A stretch of 64,000 nt of DNA from CAWBBA01 sp963741625 (lineage in GTDB: Bacteria > Desulfobacterota > Desulfomonilia > Desulfomonilales > Desulfomonilaceae): assembly GCA_963741625.1 (NCBI GenBank), contig CAVUIT010000001.1, positions 124,001 through 188,000 of the forward strand, given 5' to 3'. Shown in pieces: positions 18,501 through 28,211 of the stretch. Below the pieces are notes generated by a model. That model did no database searches. It worked only from the letters and a program-made list of their open reading frames with translations, and was not told the DNA's origin. How positions within the stretch are numbered: the first letter of the stretch is position 1; the number at the start of each line of letters is the position of its first letter. The position numbers and the translations under genes were made by a program.

Positions 18501-19900
18501 CAGTCGCTAAGGGTCCTGAGGGCGCGACTAATCTTGAGCACCGACTGCTCCGCACGCTTTCTTTCTGCGATCTCTGCGGTCAAATCATCGTTAGAGCGCT
18601 TGAGCTGCGCCGTTCTCGCCTTGACCTGTTCTTCCAGGTCCTGATGCCAATTTTGAACACGTGCGATCATAGAGTTGAAAGCATTAGCCAAAATGCCTAC
18701 TTCAGCCGGCCCGTTTATTGGAGTTCTAGCGCTAAGGTTGCCGGCTTCGACTTCCTGAACCGTAGAACAGAGTCTTCGGATCGGGCGCGATATTCGGTTC
18801 GAAGCAAGGATTACCATCAGTACCGCGGTGACGAAGCCCAGTATAGCCACGAGGGAGGAACGAGCAATCTGGCGCCATACAGGGCCAAACACTTCCTCTT
18901 GGTCACGTTTGACAATCATCCCCCAACCACTATCCGGGGTCACTCTGAGGTGTCTGTACGCAGCGAGAACCGGAATACCTCGGTAGTCTTCCGCAGCCAC
19001 TATTCCTTCATTTCCGTGGCTGGCAAGAGCGGCCGGTTTGTCAGTGACTCTATATCCCAGTATATTAGCTCGGCTTCCGTCCTTGAGAGGGAATTTAAGG
19101 GACATCAGAATGAGCCCATCCTGGTTGATGAGCACGATGTCTCCCGTCTCTCCCAAGCCTTCACCCGTATAGAGCATGGGCTTCAAGAATTCTTCGGTAT
19201 CCACGTACACGGAGACGACCGCGGTCGGAGCAGCTTCTCCTTCATTGTCAGAAGGGGCAGTTTTGAGTACTCGGGATATTATGAGATAAGGCTTGTTGTC
19301 CAACGGGTCCTTCGCAACTTCGACCGATTCGTCATAGCCTTCGGTGAGAGCGGTGATGAAGAACCTTTTGTCAGAGACATTAGTATCCAGTTCTTTTTCT
19401 TTGGTTGAGACGAGAACCAGGCCCGTCTTTGCATCTGCCACTCGTATCTTTGCGAACAGAGGGTAGGAACTCAACGCTAGATGAAGCTCATGGAGGGCAT
19501 TCCGATAAGTCGTTTCGTTTTGGAGCTCATTACTTAGTTCGTCGCCGCTCTTTCCGGTCGGCCCTTCATGGCTCATTAGTTCGCGGAGACGGACAATGGC
19601 AATCACAAAGGAGTTATCCCGGCATATCTTCTTGACATCGTCTTTCCGTTCCGTGAGCCAGAGTTCGAAACGCTCTTTCTTCAAGTCAGCGACCAGGCTG
19701 AGGCTTCTCAATACTTGGTCGCGTTCAAGATCGTACGTGCCTCTGTATCTGGTAAAAGGGATGCCGAATGTGTTCACCATGCCGACCAAGAACAAGGTGG
19801 CGGCCATCGGTACACAGAATGCTATCAGCATTCTTGATCGCAGTCCGAGAAACCCTTTCGGAGGTGTGGATGGAAAAGGGGCGGCAGACTCCTGGTTCAT
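15594..19900 (-). pseudogene. Cache/HAMP/GAF/PAS hybrid histidine kinase, disrupted
   Basis: Starts at ATG 19900, overlapping the stop of the substrate-binding protein gene by 4 bases. In order: a transmembrane helix, a dCache periplasmic domain (DKRFFITALTEGYDESVEVA), a second helix, HAMP, a coiled coil and a GAF start. A one-base shift near 18390 (between YAMAWVGFV and NQTVRPVAKYG) leads to the GAF end, two PAS domains and HisKA with GGIAHDFNNLLQVVL. There the gene is cut by a 542-bp IS630 remnant (16643-17184). It resumes at YSELLSLSEGLD with the HATPase and a receiver (LILDLIMPEMGG). The ATP-lid box reads GTGLVLAMV instead of GTGLGLAMV. It would have been a membrane sensor; it is now almost surely dead. 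Confidence 0.85.
16643..17184 (-). mobile_element. IS630-family transposase remnant
   Basis: The ORF 17183-16725 encodes the helix-turn-helix and winged-helix half of an IS630-type transposase (MIGVGRRTVQDWIHRFRSGG; TASIVVKLVKDLFGISYHPD). An A8 run at its end followed by a frame reading ARRERGVVLYGDEAVFQQAG in the -1 frame gives the start of the DDE catalytic domain, so this was a programmed-slippage transposase. The frame then stops at 16678; the rest of the DDE domain and the first ~25 residues are missing and no terminal repeats are seen. It lies inside the HisKA domain of the kinase, beside a TA dinucleotide, the target preference of this family. Confidence 0.75.
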
Positions 19901-21045
19901 CGCCGCCCTCCTATTTCATAGTCGAATTCGTTGAGGCGGTACTTTCTAGCGTGTCCGAGGACTTCCTTTATGATCTTGAGGTCAAATTGTCTCTCGACGT
20001 CTCTCCATTCGGTTGTCTGAGGAATTCGGCCCATAGCCTTGAGAAATTCAAACTCCCTGCGCAGGTGTCCGTTTTCCCGGAGATCTTCTTCGGCAACGAT
20101 AGGAACCAGGTTCAAATCACCGGATTCAGCAATTATTCCGCTAAATTGCTCGGGGGACATGGCGACCCTTTCTCTTGTGAAGACCTCGCCCGTTTGAATC
20201 GCCCACTCGCTCGACTGCCGAACATGTTGGCTATCGGACTGCATCCACCGTATGGCACGAATCTCCGCGGCCAAAATTTCTCGTACAGCCTCAGGATGGT
20301 TAACTGCAAAATCTCTTGCAAATACCACGAATCCCAAGTACCGACTCCTATGAATTACCGCCGCGCCCGGCCTGCTCTTCAAAGCGATTGAAACAGCAGG
20401 CTCCCAGGCTGCAAAGGCGTCTATGTGGCCCGCCTGGAATGCCCTCGGAATCTCGGTTACATCCATAGGAACGAGATTGACTTGAGTCTCAGAAAGTCCT
20501 TCGGACAACAACTCTTCCAACAACGCATGGTGAGAAAAGGACCCGGATGGATAGGCGACGCGCATGCCCTTCAGATCTTTCACAAGTATGAAACGATTGG
20601 CCACTATCGAATTGAAGCCTCGGTCGACCAAAGCGGGGATTGTCACTGCCATATTGGAAGCGATTGTGAGCGTTGGCATGTCGCCGAGCATTCCGCCATG
20701 GAGATCCCCACTGCGAATAAAAAAGTTTACATCCTCTCCTTTCAGGAATGCGTGAAAGTGCATCACCAGGCCCAGTTCGCGGAGCTTATCACGGAGAATA
20801 CCATCCCGCTTCATGAGTTCAGCGACATTGCCTTCAAAGATCCACAAAGGCTGAATTCCAAAATGAAGTGCGCCTTTGTCCTTTTCGAATCGGTAGGTGG
20901 AATAAACAGGGTGACGACTCAAATCGAAGGAAGCCGAAATCAGTGGGGATTTGATGTCTCCTTTCAGCGCGAATATGACGGCGGCCGATACGATCAAGCC
21001 AACAAGGAGGGCTCCCACGATGAGTTTAACCTTGACGCCTGTCAT
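19897..21045 (-). CDS. Membrane-anchored NMT1/SsuA-like substrate-binding protein
   Basis: A 382-residue protein with an uncleaved-looking N-terminal helix (LIVGALLVGLIVSAAVIFAL) and a type II periplasmic binding fold of the nitrate/sulfonate/taurine (NMT1/SsuA) type: HFGIQPLWIFEG, a GGMLGDMPTLTIASN loop, LKGMRVAYPSGSFSHHALLE and IDAFAAWEPAVSIALKSRPG. No ABC permease or ATPase lies nearby. Its stop overlaps the start of the hybrid sensor kinase, so it most likely presents a ligand to that kinase, in place of import. AGGGGA precedes the ATG. The gene is intact, although its kinase partner is broken. Confidence 0.85.
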   Translation of the reverse strand: MTGVKVKLIVGALLVGLIVSAAVIFALKGDIKSPLISASFDLSRHPVYSTYRFEKDKGALHFGIQPLWIFEGNVAELMKRDGILRDKLRELGLVMHFHAFLKGEDVNFFIRSGDLHGGMLGDMPTLTIASNMAVTIPALVDRGFNSIVANRFILVKDLKGMRVAYPSGSFSHHALLEELLSEGLSETQVNLVPMDVTEIPRAFQAGHIDAFAAWEPAVSIALKSRPGAAVIHRSRYLGFVVFARDFAVNHPEAVREILAAEIRAIRWMQSDSQHVRQSSEWAIQTGEVFTRERVAMSPEQFSGIIAESGDLNLVPIVAEEDLRENGHLRREFEFLKAMGRIPQTTEWRDVERQFDLKIIKEVLGHARKYRLNEFDYEIGGRR

Positions 21046-21612
21046 TCAATTTCCCCTGAGATGCGGCAGATCTGAAAGCTGTCACGCCTTGAAGGAGCAG
21101 TACAGAAGACTATTCACTCGCCTGGATTAGCAGGTGCTCCCCTTAACTTCTCAGGTATCTCTGAAGCAGCAACTCATAGAAAACTTCTAGCTGGTATCTG
21201 TCTTCTCCACGGACGGTATCCGGTGCCACTTGGATGGAGATTGGCACAGCAGAGACAGCAAGAAAACTAATATTAGTTTAACACAAGATGGTGCGACGAA
21301 ACAAGAGATATGGCGGTGAGACAGTCCCACGTGCATTGGAATGACGGGCAAGTAGGGAGCCGCATGCTATGCCTAAATCCGGGCGTACGCATCGGTCCGC
21401 CCCTATCTTGCCTTTGGGTGCCACGGAAATCTTGCCGGCCCTACTGAGTGTTGTCGCAACTGATGGGTCACGCATTTGAAGAGCAGACCTGACGCCCATA
21501 TGACCCCTATACAAAAGACTCCACATCTGATTAACTCGGAAGAGTCACCGGCAACTTTCACGCTGTTTTTGTCCGAGGTTAGGTTGGGAATTCAATCTGG
21601 AGGTGGCTTGCA
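21046..21612. other. Intergenic region, no gene seen
   Basis: About 570 bases between the divergent substrate-binding protein and corA genes. It includes a GCCGGCCCTACTGA string also found near 42770. It should hold promoters for both directions; I could not assign one with confidence. Confidence 0.4.
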
Positions 21613-22725
21613 ATGCGCAGATCGACCGTCAAGAAGGCCAGGGCAGCCGGCAGGCTTTTGGCTACCCGCATGGACGGGAAAAAATCCAAGAAGGCCGGCC
21701 TGCCGCCGGGCACACTCGTTCATGTGGGAGAAGAGTTCATCGAGAAAAGTAAGATTTCCGTCATCGCCTACGACGAAACGTCATGCCAAGAGAAGGAAAT
21801 TACGAATGTCTCCGATCTGGCGCCATTTAAAGATAGCCGGACCACGACCTGGATCAATGTTGACGGTATCCACGATGTGACTACCGTTGAAGCGCTTGGC
21901 GAATTGTTTCATTTGCACCCTCTTGTGCTCGAAGATATTGTGAATGCCACTCAGCGGCCGAAAATAGAAGATGCCGGTGATTACGTCTTTATCGTTATGA
22001 AAGCGCTGGATTATAGTGAGGAATCTGACGAGATAGCTCTCAGGCAACTAAGCCTCGTCATCGGTCCCTCGGTTCTGCTTTCCTTTCAGGAAAGAGAAGG
22101 AGACCTGTTCAATCCGGTGAGGGAAAGACTGAAGGGGGGTAATGTTCGTATCAGGAAAAGCGGAGCCGATTATCTTGCTTATTCCCTCATTGATACTGTG
22201 GTTGACAACTATTTCGCAATCCTGGAAAAGCTTTCCGAAAAAATGGAAGTGCTGGAAGAAGAGCTGGTAAAGAACCCGGGCCGTGAAACTTTGCAAGGGA
22301 TTCATCGGATGAAGACCGACATGATCTACCTCCGCAGATCAATCTGGCCCTTGAGAGAGGTGGTCAACACATTGGGACGCGGCGAGTCGGCACTGATCAA
22401 GGACTCCACGCTACCATATCTCAGAGACGTTTACGATCACACGATTCACGCGATCGATACACTGGAGACATTTAGGGATATAGTTTCCGGCATGCTGGAT
22501 ATATATCTATCGAGTGTGAGCAACAGGCTCAACGAAATTATGAAGGTTCTGACCATTATCGCCACGATCTTTATACCGCTGACATTTTTGAGCGGATGGT
22601 ACGGAATGAATTTCAAGGACATGCCGGAATTAGCCTGGCGTTGGGGCTATCCTATGGTAATTTGTATTGCGCTTGCGGTGGCGACTACTATGTTGATTTA
22701 TTTCAGGCGCAAGAAGTGGTTGTGA
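21613..22725 (+). CDS. corA: CorA-type magnesium/cobalt transporter
   Basis: A 370-residue protein with the defining C-terminal pair of membrane helices and the periplasmic loop motif YGMNF (GMN near residue 330), preceded by FIPLTFLSGW. A long acidic cytoplasmic domain and the stalk helix (EVLEEELVKNPGRETLQGIHRMKTD region) precede it. A short basic N-terminal extension is unusual but harmless. CorA forms a pentameric channel for Mg2+ and other divalent ions in the inner membrane. GGAGGT lies eight bases before the ATG. It is followed by the retropepsin/7TM/ATP-grasp triad in the same direction with a 127-base gap. Confidence 0.95.
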   Translation: MRRSTVKKARAAGRLLATRMDGKKSKKAGLPPGTLVHVGEEFIEKSKISVIAYDETSCQEKEITNVSDLAPFKDSRTTTWINVDGIHDVTTVEALGELFHLHPLVLEDIVNATQRPKIEDAGDYVFIVMKALDYSEESDEIALRQLSLVIGPSVLLSFQEREGDLFNPVRERLKGGNVRIRKSGADYLAYSLIDTVVDNYFAILEKLSEKMEVLEEELVKNPGRETLQGIHRMKTDMIYLRRSIWPLREVVNTLGRGESALIKDSTLPYLRDVYDHTIHAIDTLETFRDIVSGMLDIYLSSVSNRLNEIMKVLTIIATIFIPLTFLSGWYGMNFKDMPELAWRWGYPMVICIALAVATTMLIYFRRKKWL

Positions 22726-22852
22726 ATTTCCACGGCCTGAGGCAAACGTGCTTTTGGAGCAGACCGATGCCACGCTCGGAACATAAGGGCCGGTTGGGTT
22801 GACAAAGGTTTGAACGGGGTATACACCCGGCATTCGAATGGCCGGAGGGCAC

Positions 22853-23362
22853 ATGAATACATTGTTTTACTTGTGTTTTACCGTAATTGGATCTCTTGTT
22901 CTGGCCGCGACCGTCTCCGCCGGAAACAAGCAGATAGTCGGCTGGGTGGAAAAGGCTCGGATTTCCCCGGGCAATTTGGTCCTTAAAGCTAAGATGGACA
23001 GCGGAGCCGATAATTCTTCCCTAAACGTGCCGAACGTTGATGAGTTTGAACGTAATGGTGAAAAATGGGTGCGATTCGAGTTAGTCAACGAGCAGGGTCA
23101 AAGCGTGGTCATCGAACGAAGGCTAGTGCGCACCGCGAGGATAAAGCGCCATCGGGGCATGCGTCAGGAAAGGCCGGTCGTGCGCATGGGCATTTGCGTC
23201 GGCAATTACTACAGAGAAGCTGAAGTTAATCTCGTCGACCGCAGCAAGTTCAAGTATCCATTGCTTATCGGTCGCAGCTTCATGGGGGACAACCTGGTAA
23301 TTGATCCTTCCGCACAGTTTACTCTGGAACCAGGGTGCGGGGAGCAACCGAGCGTTGAATAA
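22853..23362 (+). CDS. Retropepsin-like (RimB/Zn_protease family) protein
   Basis: A protein of about 169 residues with a signal peptide (LFYLCFTVIGSLVLAATVSA) and the family core VGWVEKARI, then KAKMDSGADNSSLNV, which contains the D-S/T-G-A aspartic protease-like motif of PF05618, and RRPVVRMGI-type and YPLLIGRSFMGDN strands. The family is annotated as ATP-dependent zinc protease but structurally it is retropepsin-like. It commonly sits with RimK-like ATP-grasp ligases. Start 22853 is preferred because GGAGGG is four bases before it; an upstream ATG at 22838 is possible. Predicted to act in the periplasm with the next two genes. Confidence 0.85.
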   Translation: MNTLFYLCFTVIGSLVLAATVSAGNKQIVGWVEKARISPGNLVLKAKMDSGADNSSLNVPNVDEFERNGEKWVRFELVNEQGQSVVIERRLVRTARIKRHRGMRQERPVVRMGICVGNYYREAEVNLVDRSKFKYPLLIGRSFMGDNLVIDPSAQFTLEPGCGEQPSVE

Positions 23363-24890
23363 ACTCCATCTCTATATATTGGCCCTTATCCTTACAGCTC
23401 TTGGTGTTGGGCTATTTATCTACAAGGCTTATGTTTTGGGCTTCCCGCTGGCGCCCCGAACGAAAGTCCAGGTCTGGAATGTTGAGGCGCGAATCAATTT
23501 CGTGGCCCAGGACAAACCCGTTAAGCTCTCAATGTTTATCCCCAGCAGCACTAGACGCTTCGCGATCGCGGACGAACACTTTATCTCCAGCGGCTACGGA
23601 CTTGTAGCATCCGTGGAAGAAGGCAACCGGAAGGCTGTCTGGGCGATCCGCCAGGCACGTAGGGAACAAAACATTTATTATCAGGCAGTCGTACGTGCGG
23701 TGCGCACAAAGGCTCCGAGAATAGAAGAGGAAGCACCCGAGGTCGCCAGCTCCAACTTTGAAGGCCCCCGTCTTGAAGCGGCAAAATCTCTCATTGCCGA
23801 AATCCAGGCCAAGTCCGCGGATACTCAAAGCTTTGTGGCGGAAATGCTCAAGAGGCTAAATTACCCTGAGCCCGGCAACAATGTGGCCCTGCTTGTGGGT
23901 CCGAAGCCCACTCTGCCTACGAAGGTGGAGGTGGCTGTACGACTGCTGGCGCAGGCCGGTATACCTGCCAGGGTCGTGCAAGGCATACGTCTTCAGGAAG
24001 AAAAGCACGATTTTTCAAAGAAAACCAATCTGCTGCATTGGCTGGAGGTTTACGACAAGAAGCAGTGGCTCTCCTTCGATCCCCTGCGCGGCAAAACGCC
24101 TGTGCCGGATGACTGGCTCCGCTGGTGGAGCGGACCGCAAAACCTGGTGCAGCTGGAAGGCGGAAGCAAGCTCAATGTGGTGGTCTCGGTGAGCCCCAAG
24201 GTTGAGGAGGGGATCTCAGCAGCCGTCTTACGGGGCGAGATCTCTAAACCCCTCTTGTTGAAACTCTCTCTCTTTGGCCTGCCTGTGAACACTCAGGCCG
24301 TTTACCGGGTCATGCTCCTCGTTCCTATCGGAGCATTTATATTGGTAATATTGCGCAATATTGTGGGAATCAAAACTTTCGGAACTTTTATGCCGGTGCT
24401 CATTGCCCTTTCCTTCCGGGAAACTGGGCTGTTATGGGGCATTTTCCTATTCACTTTGATAGTGGCGACGGGTCTAGCTATACGATTCTATATGGAACGG
24501 CTCAAGTTGTTGCTCGTACCGCGGCTCGCCGCTGTGCTCATTGTTGTGGTCCTTTTGATGGCTGCCCTAACTGTTTTGACGAACAGTATCGGTATACATC
24601 GCGGGCTGTCCGTGTCCCTGTTTCCCATGGTCATTCTGACCATGACCATCGAAAGAATGTCTATTGTGTGGGAGGAGCGAGGCCCCGGAGAAGCCCTGGT
24701 GGCAGGGTTTGGCAGTCTGGTGACCGCGGCCCTGGCTTTTTTGGTTATGAACGTAAAATATGTAGAGCATTTGGTGTTTGTATTTCCTGAGCTGCTACTG
24801 GTCCTGTTGGCTGCCACCCTGCTTCTGGGACGGTACTCGGGCTATCGTTTGATGGACCTCTATCGATTCAGCGCACTGGCTAAAGGCTGA
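23355..24890 (+). CDS. Inactive transglutaminase fused to 7TM domain
   Basis: About 511 residues. An N-terminal helix (LHLYILALILTALGVGLFI) anchors a periplasmic domain with a transglutaminase-like core: LVGPKPTLPTKVEVAVRLLAQAGIPARVV and LLHWLEVYDKKQWLSFDP. The catalytic Cys position is not conserved, as in the family named inactive transglutaminase. Seven membrane helices follow from about residue 310 (GIKTFGTFMPVLIALSFRET, AALTVLTNSIGIHRG). The TTG at 23355 is the likely start; it overlaps the previous stop by 8 bases and has GGGGAG upstream. It forms an operon with the retropepsin-like and ATP-grasp genes. Confidence 0.9.
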   Translation: MNKLHLYILALILTALGVGLFIYKAYVLGFPLAPRTKVQVWNVEARINFVAQDKPVKLSMFIPSSTRRFAIADEHFISSGYGLVASVEEGNRKAVWAIRQARREQNIYYQAVVRAVRTKAPRIEEEAPEVASSNFEGPRLEAAKSLIAEIQAKSADTQSFVAEMLKRLNYPEPGNNVALLVGPKPTLPTKVEVAVRLLAQAGIPARVVQGIRLQEEKHDFSKKTNLLHWLEVYDKKQWLSFDPLRGKTPVPDDWLRWWSGPQNLVQLEGGSKLNVVVSVSPKVEEGISAAVLRGEISKPLLLKLSLFGLPVNTQAVYRVMLLVPIGAFILVILRNIVGIKTFGTFMPVLIALSFRETGLLWGIFLFTLIVATGLAIRFYMERLKLLLVPRLAAVLIVVVLLMAALTVLTNSIGIHRGLSVSLFPMVILTMTIERMSIVWEERGPGEALVAGFGSLVTAALAFLVMNVKYVEHLVFVFPELLLVLLAATLLLGRYSGYRLMDLYRFSALAKG

Positions 24891-24895
24891 AAGCG

Positions 24896-25855
24896 ATGTT
24901 TGGAACTGTCAGGGCATTCAAGAAGAGAGGCGTGCTGGCCATAAACAAGCGAAATGCGGATTACACATTGAAATACAATCCGCGGAGGCTTTATCCGCTC
25001 GTTGACGACAAACTGCGCACCAAACAACTAGCTCAAGCCAACGGTATCGCGGTACCCGACCTGTACGCAGTGGTCGAGGTGGCGGGACAGGTCCACGCTT
25101 TACCAGAAAAACTCAAGGAGCATTCTGATTTCGTGATTAAACCTGCTCAAGGGAGCGGTGGAGAGGGGATTTTGGTTATTGCCGACCGTCTTAACGGTAA
25201 GCTTAAGAAGCCTGATGGGGTCATCATAACCTGGGAGGAACTGAACCACCACGTCTTTAATGTTCTAAGTGGATTATACAGTTTGGGAGGCCAACCTGAC
25301 CAAGCCCTGGTCGAGTATCGAGTCAAATTCGCGCCGGTGTTCGAGGAGATCAGCTATCAGGGCGTGCCTGATATTCGCATCATTGTTTTGATGGGCGTTC
25401 CCGTCATGTCTATGGTTCGTCTGCCCACTCGATTGTCGGACGGGAAGGCCAATCTGCATCAGGGGGCTATAGGCGTGGGAATCGATATAGCCACAGGGAC
25501 TACTCTAGGCGGGGTCCTTGGAAACGATATAGTGACCGAACATCCGGACACAGGGCGGCCGGTCACCGGCCTGACCATTCCGGATTGGGACGACTTGCTG
25601 AAGCTGGCTGCACGGTGTAGTGACCTGACAGGCCTGGGATATCAAGGTGTCGACATAGTCCTGGACAAAGACAGAGGGCCTCTGATTCTTGAACTGAATG
25701 CCCGCCCCGGTCTGAATATTCAGATAGCAAACAACGCGGGCCTTCTATTGCGACTGGAGCTGGTAGAACAGTGCCACTCCGAATTGCACACCGTTGAGCA
25801 GCGTATCGCATTCGCGAAGCATCACTTTCGTGCCACCGACATCCCGCCGGGTTAA
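24896..25855 (+). CDS. Alpha-L-glutamate ligase-like ATP-grasp protein
   Basis: A 319-residue ATP-grasp enzyme: NADYTLKYNPRRLYPLVDDK, the phosphate loop KPAQGSGGEGILVI (near residue 85) and the metal-binding LELNARPGLNIQIANN (from residue 266). It belongs to the group that is genetically tied to the 7TM-transglutaminase protein and is annotated as glutamate-ligase related. It should use ATP to form an amide or peptide bond; the substrates are unknown. It follows the 7TM gene by 5 bases, so the two are probably co-translated. Confidence 0.9.
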   Translation: MFGTVRAFKKRGVLAINKRNADYTLKYNPRRLYPLVDDKLRTKQLAQANGIAVPDLYAVVEVAGQVHALPEKLKEHSDFVIKPAQGSGGEGILVIADRLNGKLKKPDGVIITWEELNHHVFNVLSGLYSLGGQPDQALVEYRVKFAPVFEEISYQGVPDIRIIVLMGVPVMSMVRLPTRLSDGKANLHQGAIGVGIDIATGTTLGGVLGNDIVTEHPDTGRPVTGLTIPDWDDLLKLAARCSDLTGLGYQGVDIVLDKDRGPLILELNARPGLNIQIANNAGLLLRLELVEQCHSELHTVEQRIAFAKHHFRATDIPPG

Positions 25856-26442
25856 GGCCGGAAGACCGAAAAGCCTGGCAATATGGCGGTCTCTAAAAGT
25901 TTTGTTCGAACTGCTTGTGCCGGAATGGAATCAGAGACAAGATTCTTGGCGATTGCCATGTCTCAGCCCCGCGCGGAACGCGGGGTCATTGCGAGGAGTG
26001 AAATCCCCCGTTCCGTGGGAAAGCAATCTCATCGGTGGAACAGGCATCTGAGACTGTCTCAAAACCAGAAACTAGGCTAGGAAATGACGCGGATCCGGTA
26101 GGGGCGGTTCTCGGACCGCCCGGAATCAGGGCGCAGTCCCACGTCCCGCGGGACGCCCCTACGCCAAGAAAGTCTCCGGAGGCCATTTCGAGACAGTTTC
26201 ATCTTGCATGTCATTCGTCACCCCGCACTCCGATTCGGGGTCCAGTCTGTCCTCGCGTGTCGTCTGCGCGGGACCGTCCCACCGAAGAAGGAATTGCTCC
26301 GGCAAGCACCCCGCAATGACAGTTTTGAACTTTCGTGTTGCCGATTTCGAGATCAAACGGGCATCACTTTTGGGAATCCGTATAAGTTTACTAAGAATGC
26401 TTCTAACGCTTTGAGTTGCCGAAGGAACAGAAAATATTATCA
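25856..26442. other. Repeat-rich intergenic region
   Basis: About 590 bases with no supported gene. It contains several short inverted segments (GTAGGGGCGGTTCTCGGACCGCCC, CCACGTCCCGCGGGACG) and one copy of the TCATTGCGAGGAGTGAAA...GCAATCTC repeat family. A decayed part of the same family appears near 26210-26330 (CACCCCGCA...CCCGCAATGACAG). Confidence 0.55.
25986..26033 (+). repeat. TCATTGCGAG palindromic repeat, partial copy
   Basis: TCATTGCGAGGAGTGAAA, then GGGAAAGCAATCTC. This is one half of the larger palindromic unit seen complete at 45883-45961. Repeats of this type are known from several anaerobic bacteria. Confidence 0.65.
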
Positions 26443-27382
26443 CTAAAGGTTCTTCGAGGTTATACCGCCTGCGGGACCAGTGTAAGGTCGAACGCGGCCT
26501 AGTTCGACTCTATTGAAGTTTCCTTGCCGATTGCCACGGGCTTGCACCAAGGCTGGCACGCGGGAATTTGAGGCCGGTTTCCGAGTCGTTGTAACAACCT
26601 TTGTATCGGGAGCCACAGTCACCGGCACACTCATTTTGCGAGGGCCGATCTTCTTACCGTGAGCAGAGGGTTTGGCCCAACTCGATGCTTTACCGGCAAC
26701 GGGGTCGATTCCATCCCGCCGTCCCCCGACCGGATATACATTCGCCCCATTAAAGCCGAGATGCTGGAAGTCAACCCCCAGCTCAATCCGGTACACCCGC
26801 TGGGGCTCAGTGCGCTTTGCTACCTTCAGAACGATCAACCCATTAACATCCTCGACAGATTTTATGAGAAGCTCCGAACCGACAGCATGAGCAACAACCG
26901 GGGCATTTTGAGGTACTCACAGAAGTGGGGTGCTTGGTAGGCGCTTTCACAGGCTCCGCATTTCCCTGGATTCGCGGCTGGGACTGCCATTCTCCCAACA
27001 GAACAATAAGGTAGTTGTCTATCTGGCGGACCTTGTGATCGGGTACCGGGGCAGTCCCGAAATCCAAAACGACCTGCGCGCCGTTACGCGTGTTGGCAAT
27101 GCGGACCTGCAGGGCCGAATCCTTCTCCAATCCCGTGACCCGAGGCTCCTGCGTCACACCGGCGGCAGGGATGCCTATTACTAATCTCGAAGGACTAGCC
27201 ATTACGCCCACCGTATGGCTGCCAATTTGCCTCTCTGATTTTATGGCTACGCGTCGTAAGTCGGGCGAGGCGCTGACTTCAGTTATCGCATTAGAGGCCA
27301 ACACACTGGAAGTACAAATGATAGTAGAAAGGGCGCATACAGCAAATATGATCGGAATGAGAACTTTGATCCGTAAAATCAT
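26443..27382 (-). pseudogene. AMIN-domain exported protein, frameshifted
   Basis: The first part (ATG 27382, GAGAGGTTGCC upstream) has a signal peptide and an AMIN-like domain (ITEVSASPDLRRVAIKSER, then VIGIPAAGV and QVVLDFGTAPVP). AMIN domains target proteins such as AmiC and PilQ to the peptidoglycan or septum. Near 26905 the frame must shift by one base to continue as SVEDVNGLIVLKVAKR, VYRIELGVDFQHLGFNGANVYPV and a basic Pro/Val-rich tail ending at 26443. Together this gives one protein of about 310 residues. No catalytic amidase or secretin domain is present. A clear sigma70-like promoter lies 50 bases upstream. Confidence 0.7.
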
Positions 27383-27432
27383 GGCAACCTCTCATGAGCA
27401 AGAACTCCCAGAAGGGAGCCAAGCTTGGCGCG

Positions 27433-27462
27433 ATACTATCACATGGAAAGATGCCAAGTCAA
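27433..27462 (-). promoter_or_regulatory. Sigma70-like promoter for the AMIN gene
   Basis: On the minus strand TTGACT, an 18-base spacer and TAGTAT. Transcription would start about 43 bases upstream of the ATG at 27382. Confidence 0.5.
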
Positions 27463-27518
27463 CTAATTATGGAAATACAATAAATTATGCTTAAATGATA
27501 ATGTAAAATAGAGGGTGA

Positions 27519-28211
27519 TCAGGCGCCCGGTCCGACCGCTTGTCCCCCAGGGCCTGGGGACGGTGGCTCCAATATCTCGCAGGCTTTACCGGGCTCTTGC
27601 TCGGTTAAGTGCTGCTGGAGACGGGCGGCAGGAATCCTTTTGAGCACAAGGAAGGGTTCCAGTTTTTCGGATTCTTTGTTCCAGATGTACTGTTTCAGTT
27701 CAAAAAAGCCTTGGCCTCGTTCATAGAGAATGACCCACCATTCAGCTTGCTTGACCGCATAGCAGATCTTTATCTTCTGCACCTCGGGAGAGGCCTTAGC
27801 CACTACAATCGCCGCATCTCTAACTTTCTGATCTTCCCATTCCTGCTCTGCAGGTCCGCTTTGCCCACCAGGTGGCTGAAGCGGCTCATCTAGTTTTGGT
27901 TGCCGGTCTTTTGGCTCCGGCTTCTCCGAGAAAGGGTTGTCAGCGTTCACTGCCGGCATCTGCGCGGCGGGCCCCGGTTTGACAGAACCATACTCCGGGG
28001 TCCTTGCGGTTTGTGAAGTCGGCGCGACCTCTTGGGGGATGATGGGTTTGATCAGAGATCCACTTTCAGTCCTCATTTCAGATTGGGAGGTACTCGGGTT
28101 CTGCAACGGCTCGCCGGCGTTTCTAATTGCTTCCTGGGACGGAACTATGCATCCTGAACCGCACAACGCACCAATCCATAATAGACTTGTTATGAGAACC
28201 CCGCGCCTCAT
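27519..28211 (-). CDS. Lipoprotein, function unknown
   Basis: A 230-residue protein with a lipoprotein signal (LLWIGALCGSGC; the lipobox Cys is residue 21), a long Pro/Ser/Gln-rich disordered region, and a C-terminal folded part from about residue 125 (DAAIVVAKASPEVQKIKICY, WWVILYERGQGFFELKQYIW). The last region looks like a small alpha/beta domain but matches no family I know. It should be attached to the outer or inner membrane facing the periplasm. It lies downstream of the small secreted genes and upstream of the AMIN gene on the same strand, although each seems to have its own promoter. Confidence 0.75.
   Translation of the reverse strand: MRRGVLITSLLWIGALCGSGCIVPSQEAIRNAGEPLQNPSTSQSEMRTESGSLIKPIIPQEVAPTSQTARTPEYGSVKPGPAAQMPAVNADNPFSEKPEPKDRQPKLDEPLQPPGGQSGPAEQEWEDQKVRDAAIVVAKASPEVQKIKICYAVKQAEWWVILYERGQGFFELKQYIWNKESEKLEPFLVLKRIPAARLQQHLTEQEPGKACEILEPPSPGPGGQAVGPGA

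Noticed and set aside
20105..20125. GGTTCAAATCACC as a tRNA T-arm
   Set aside because: It is inside the intact substrate-binding protein gene and has no tRNA cloverleaf context.
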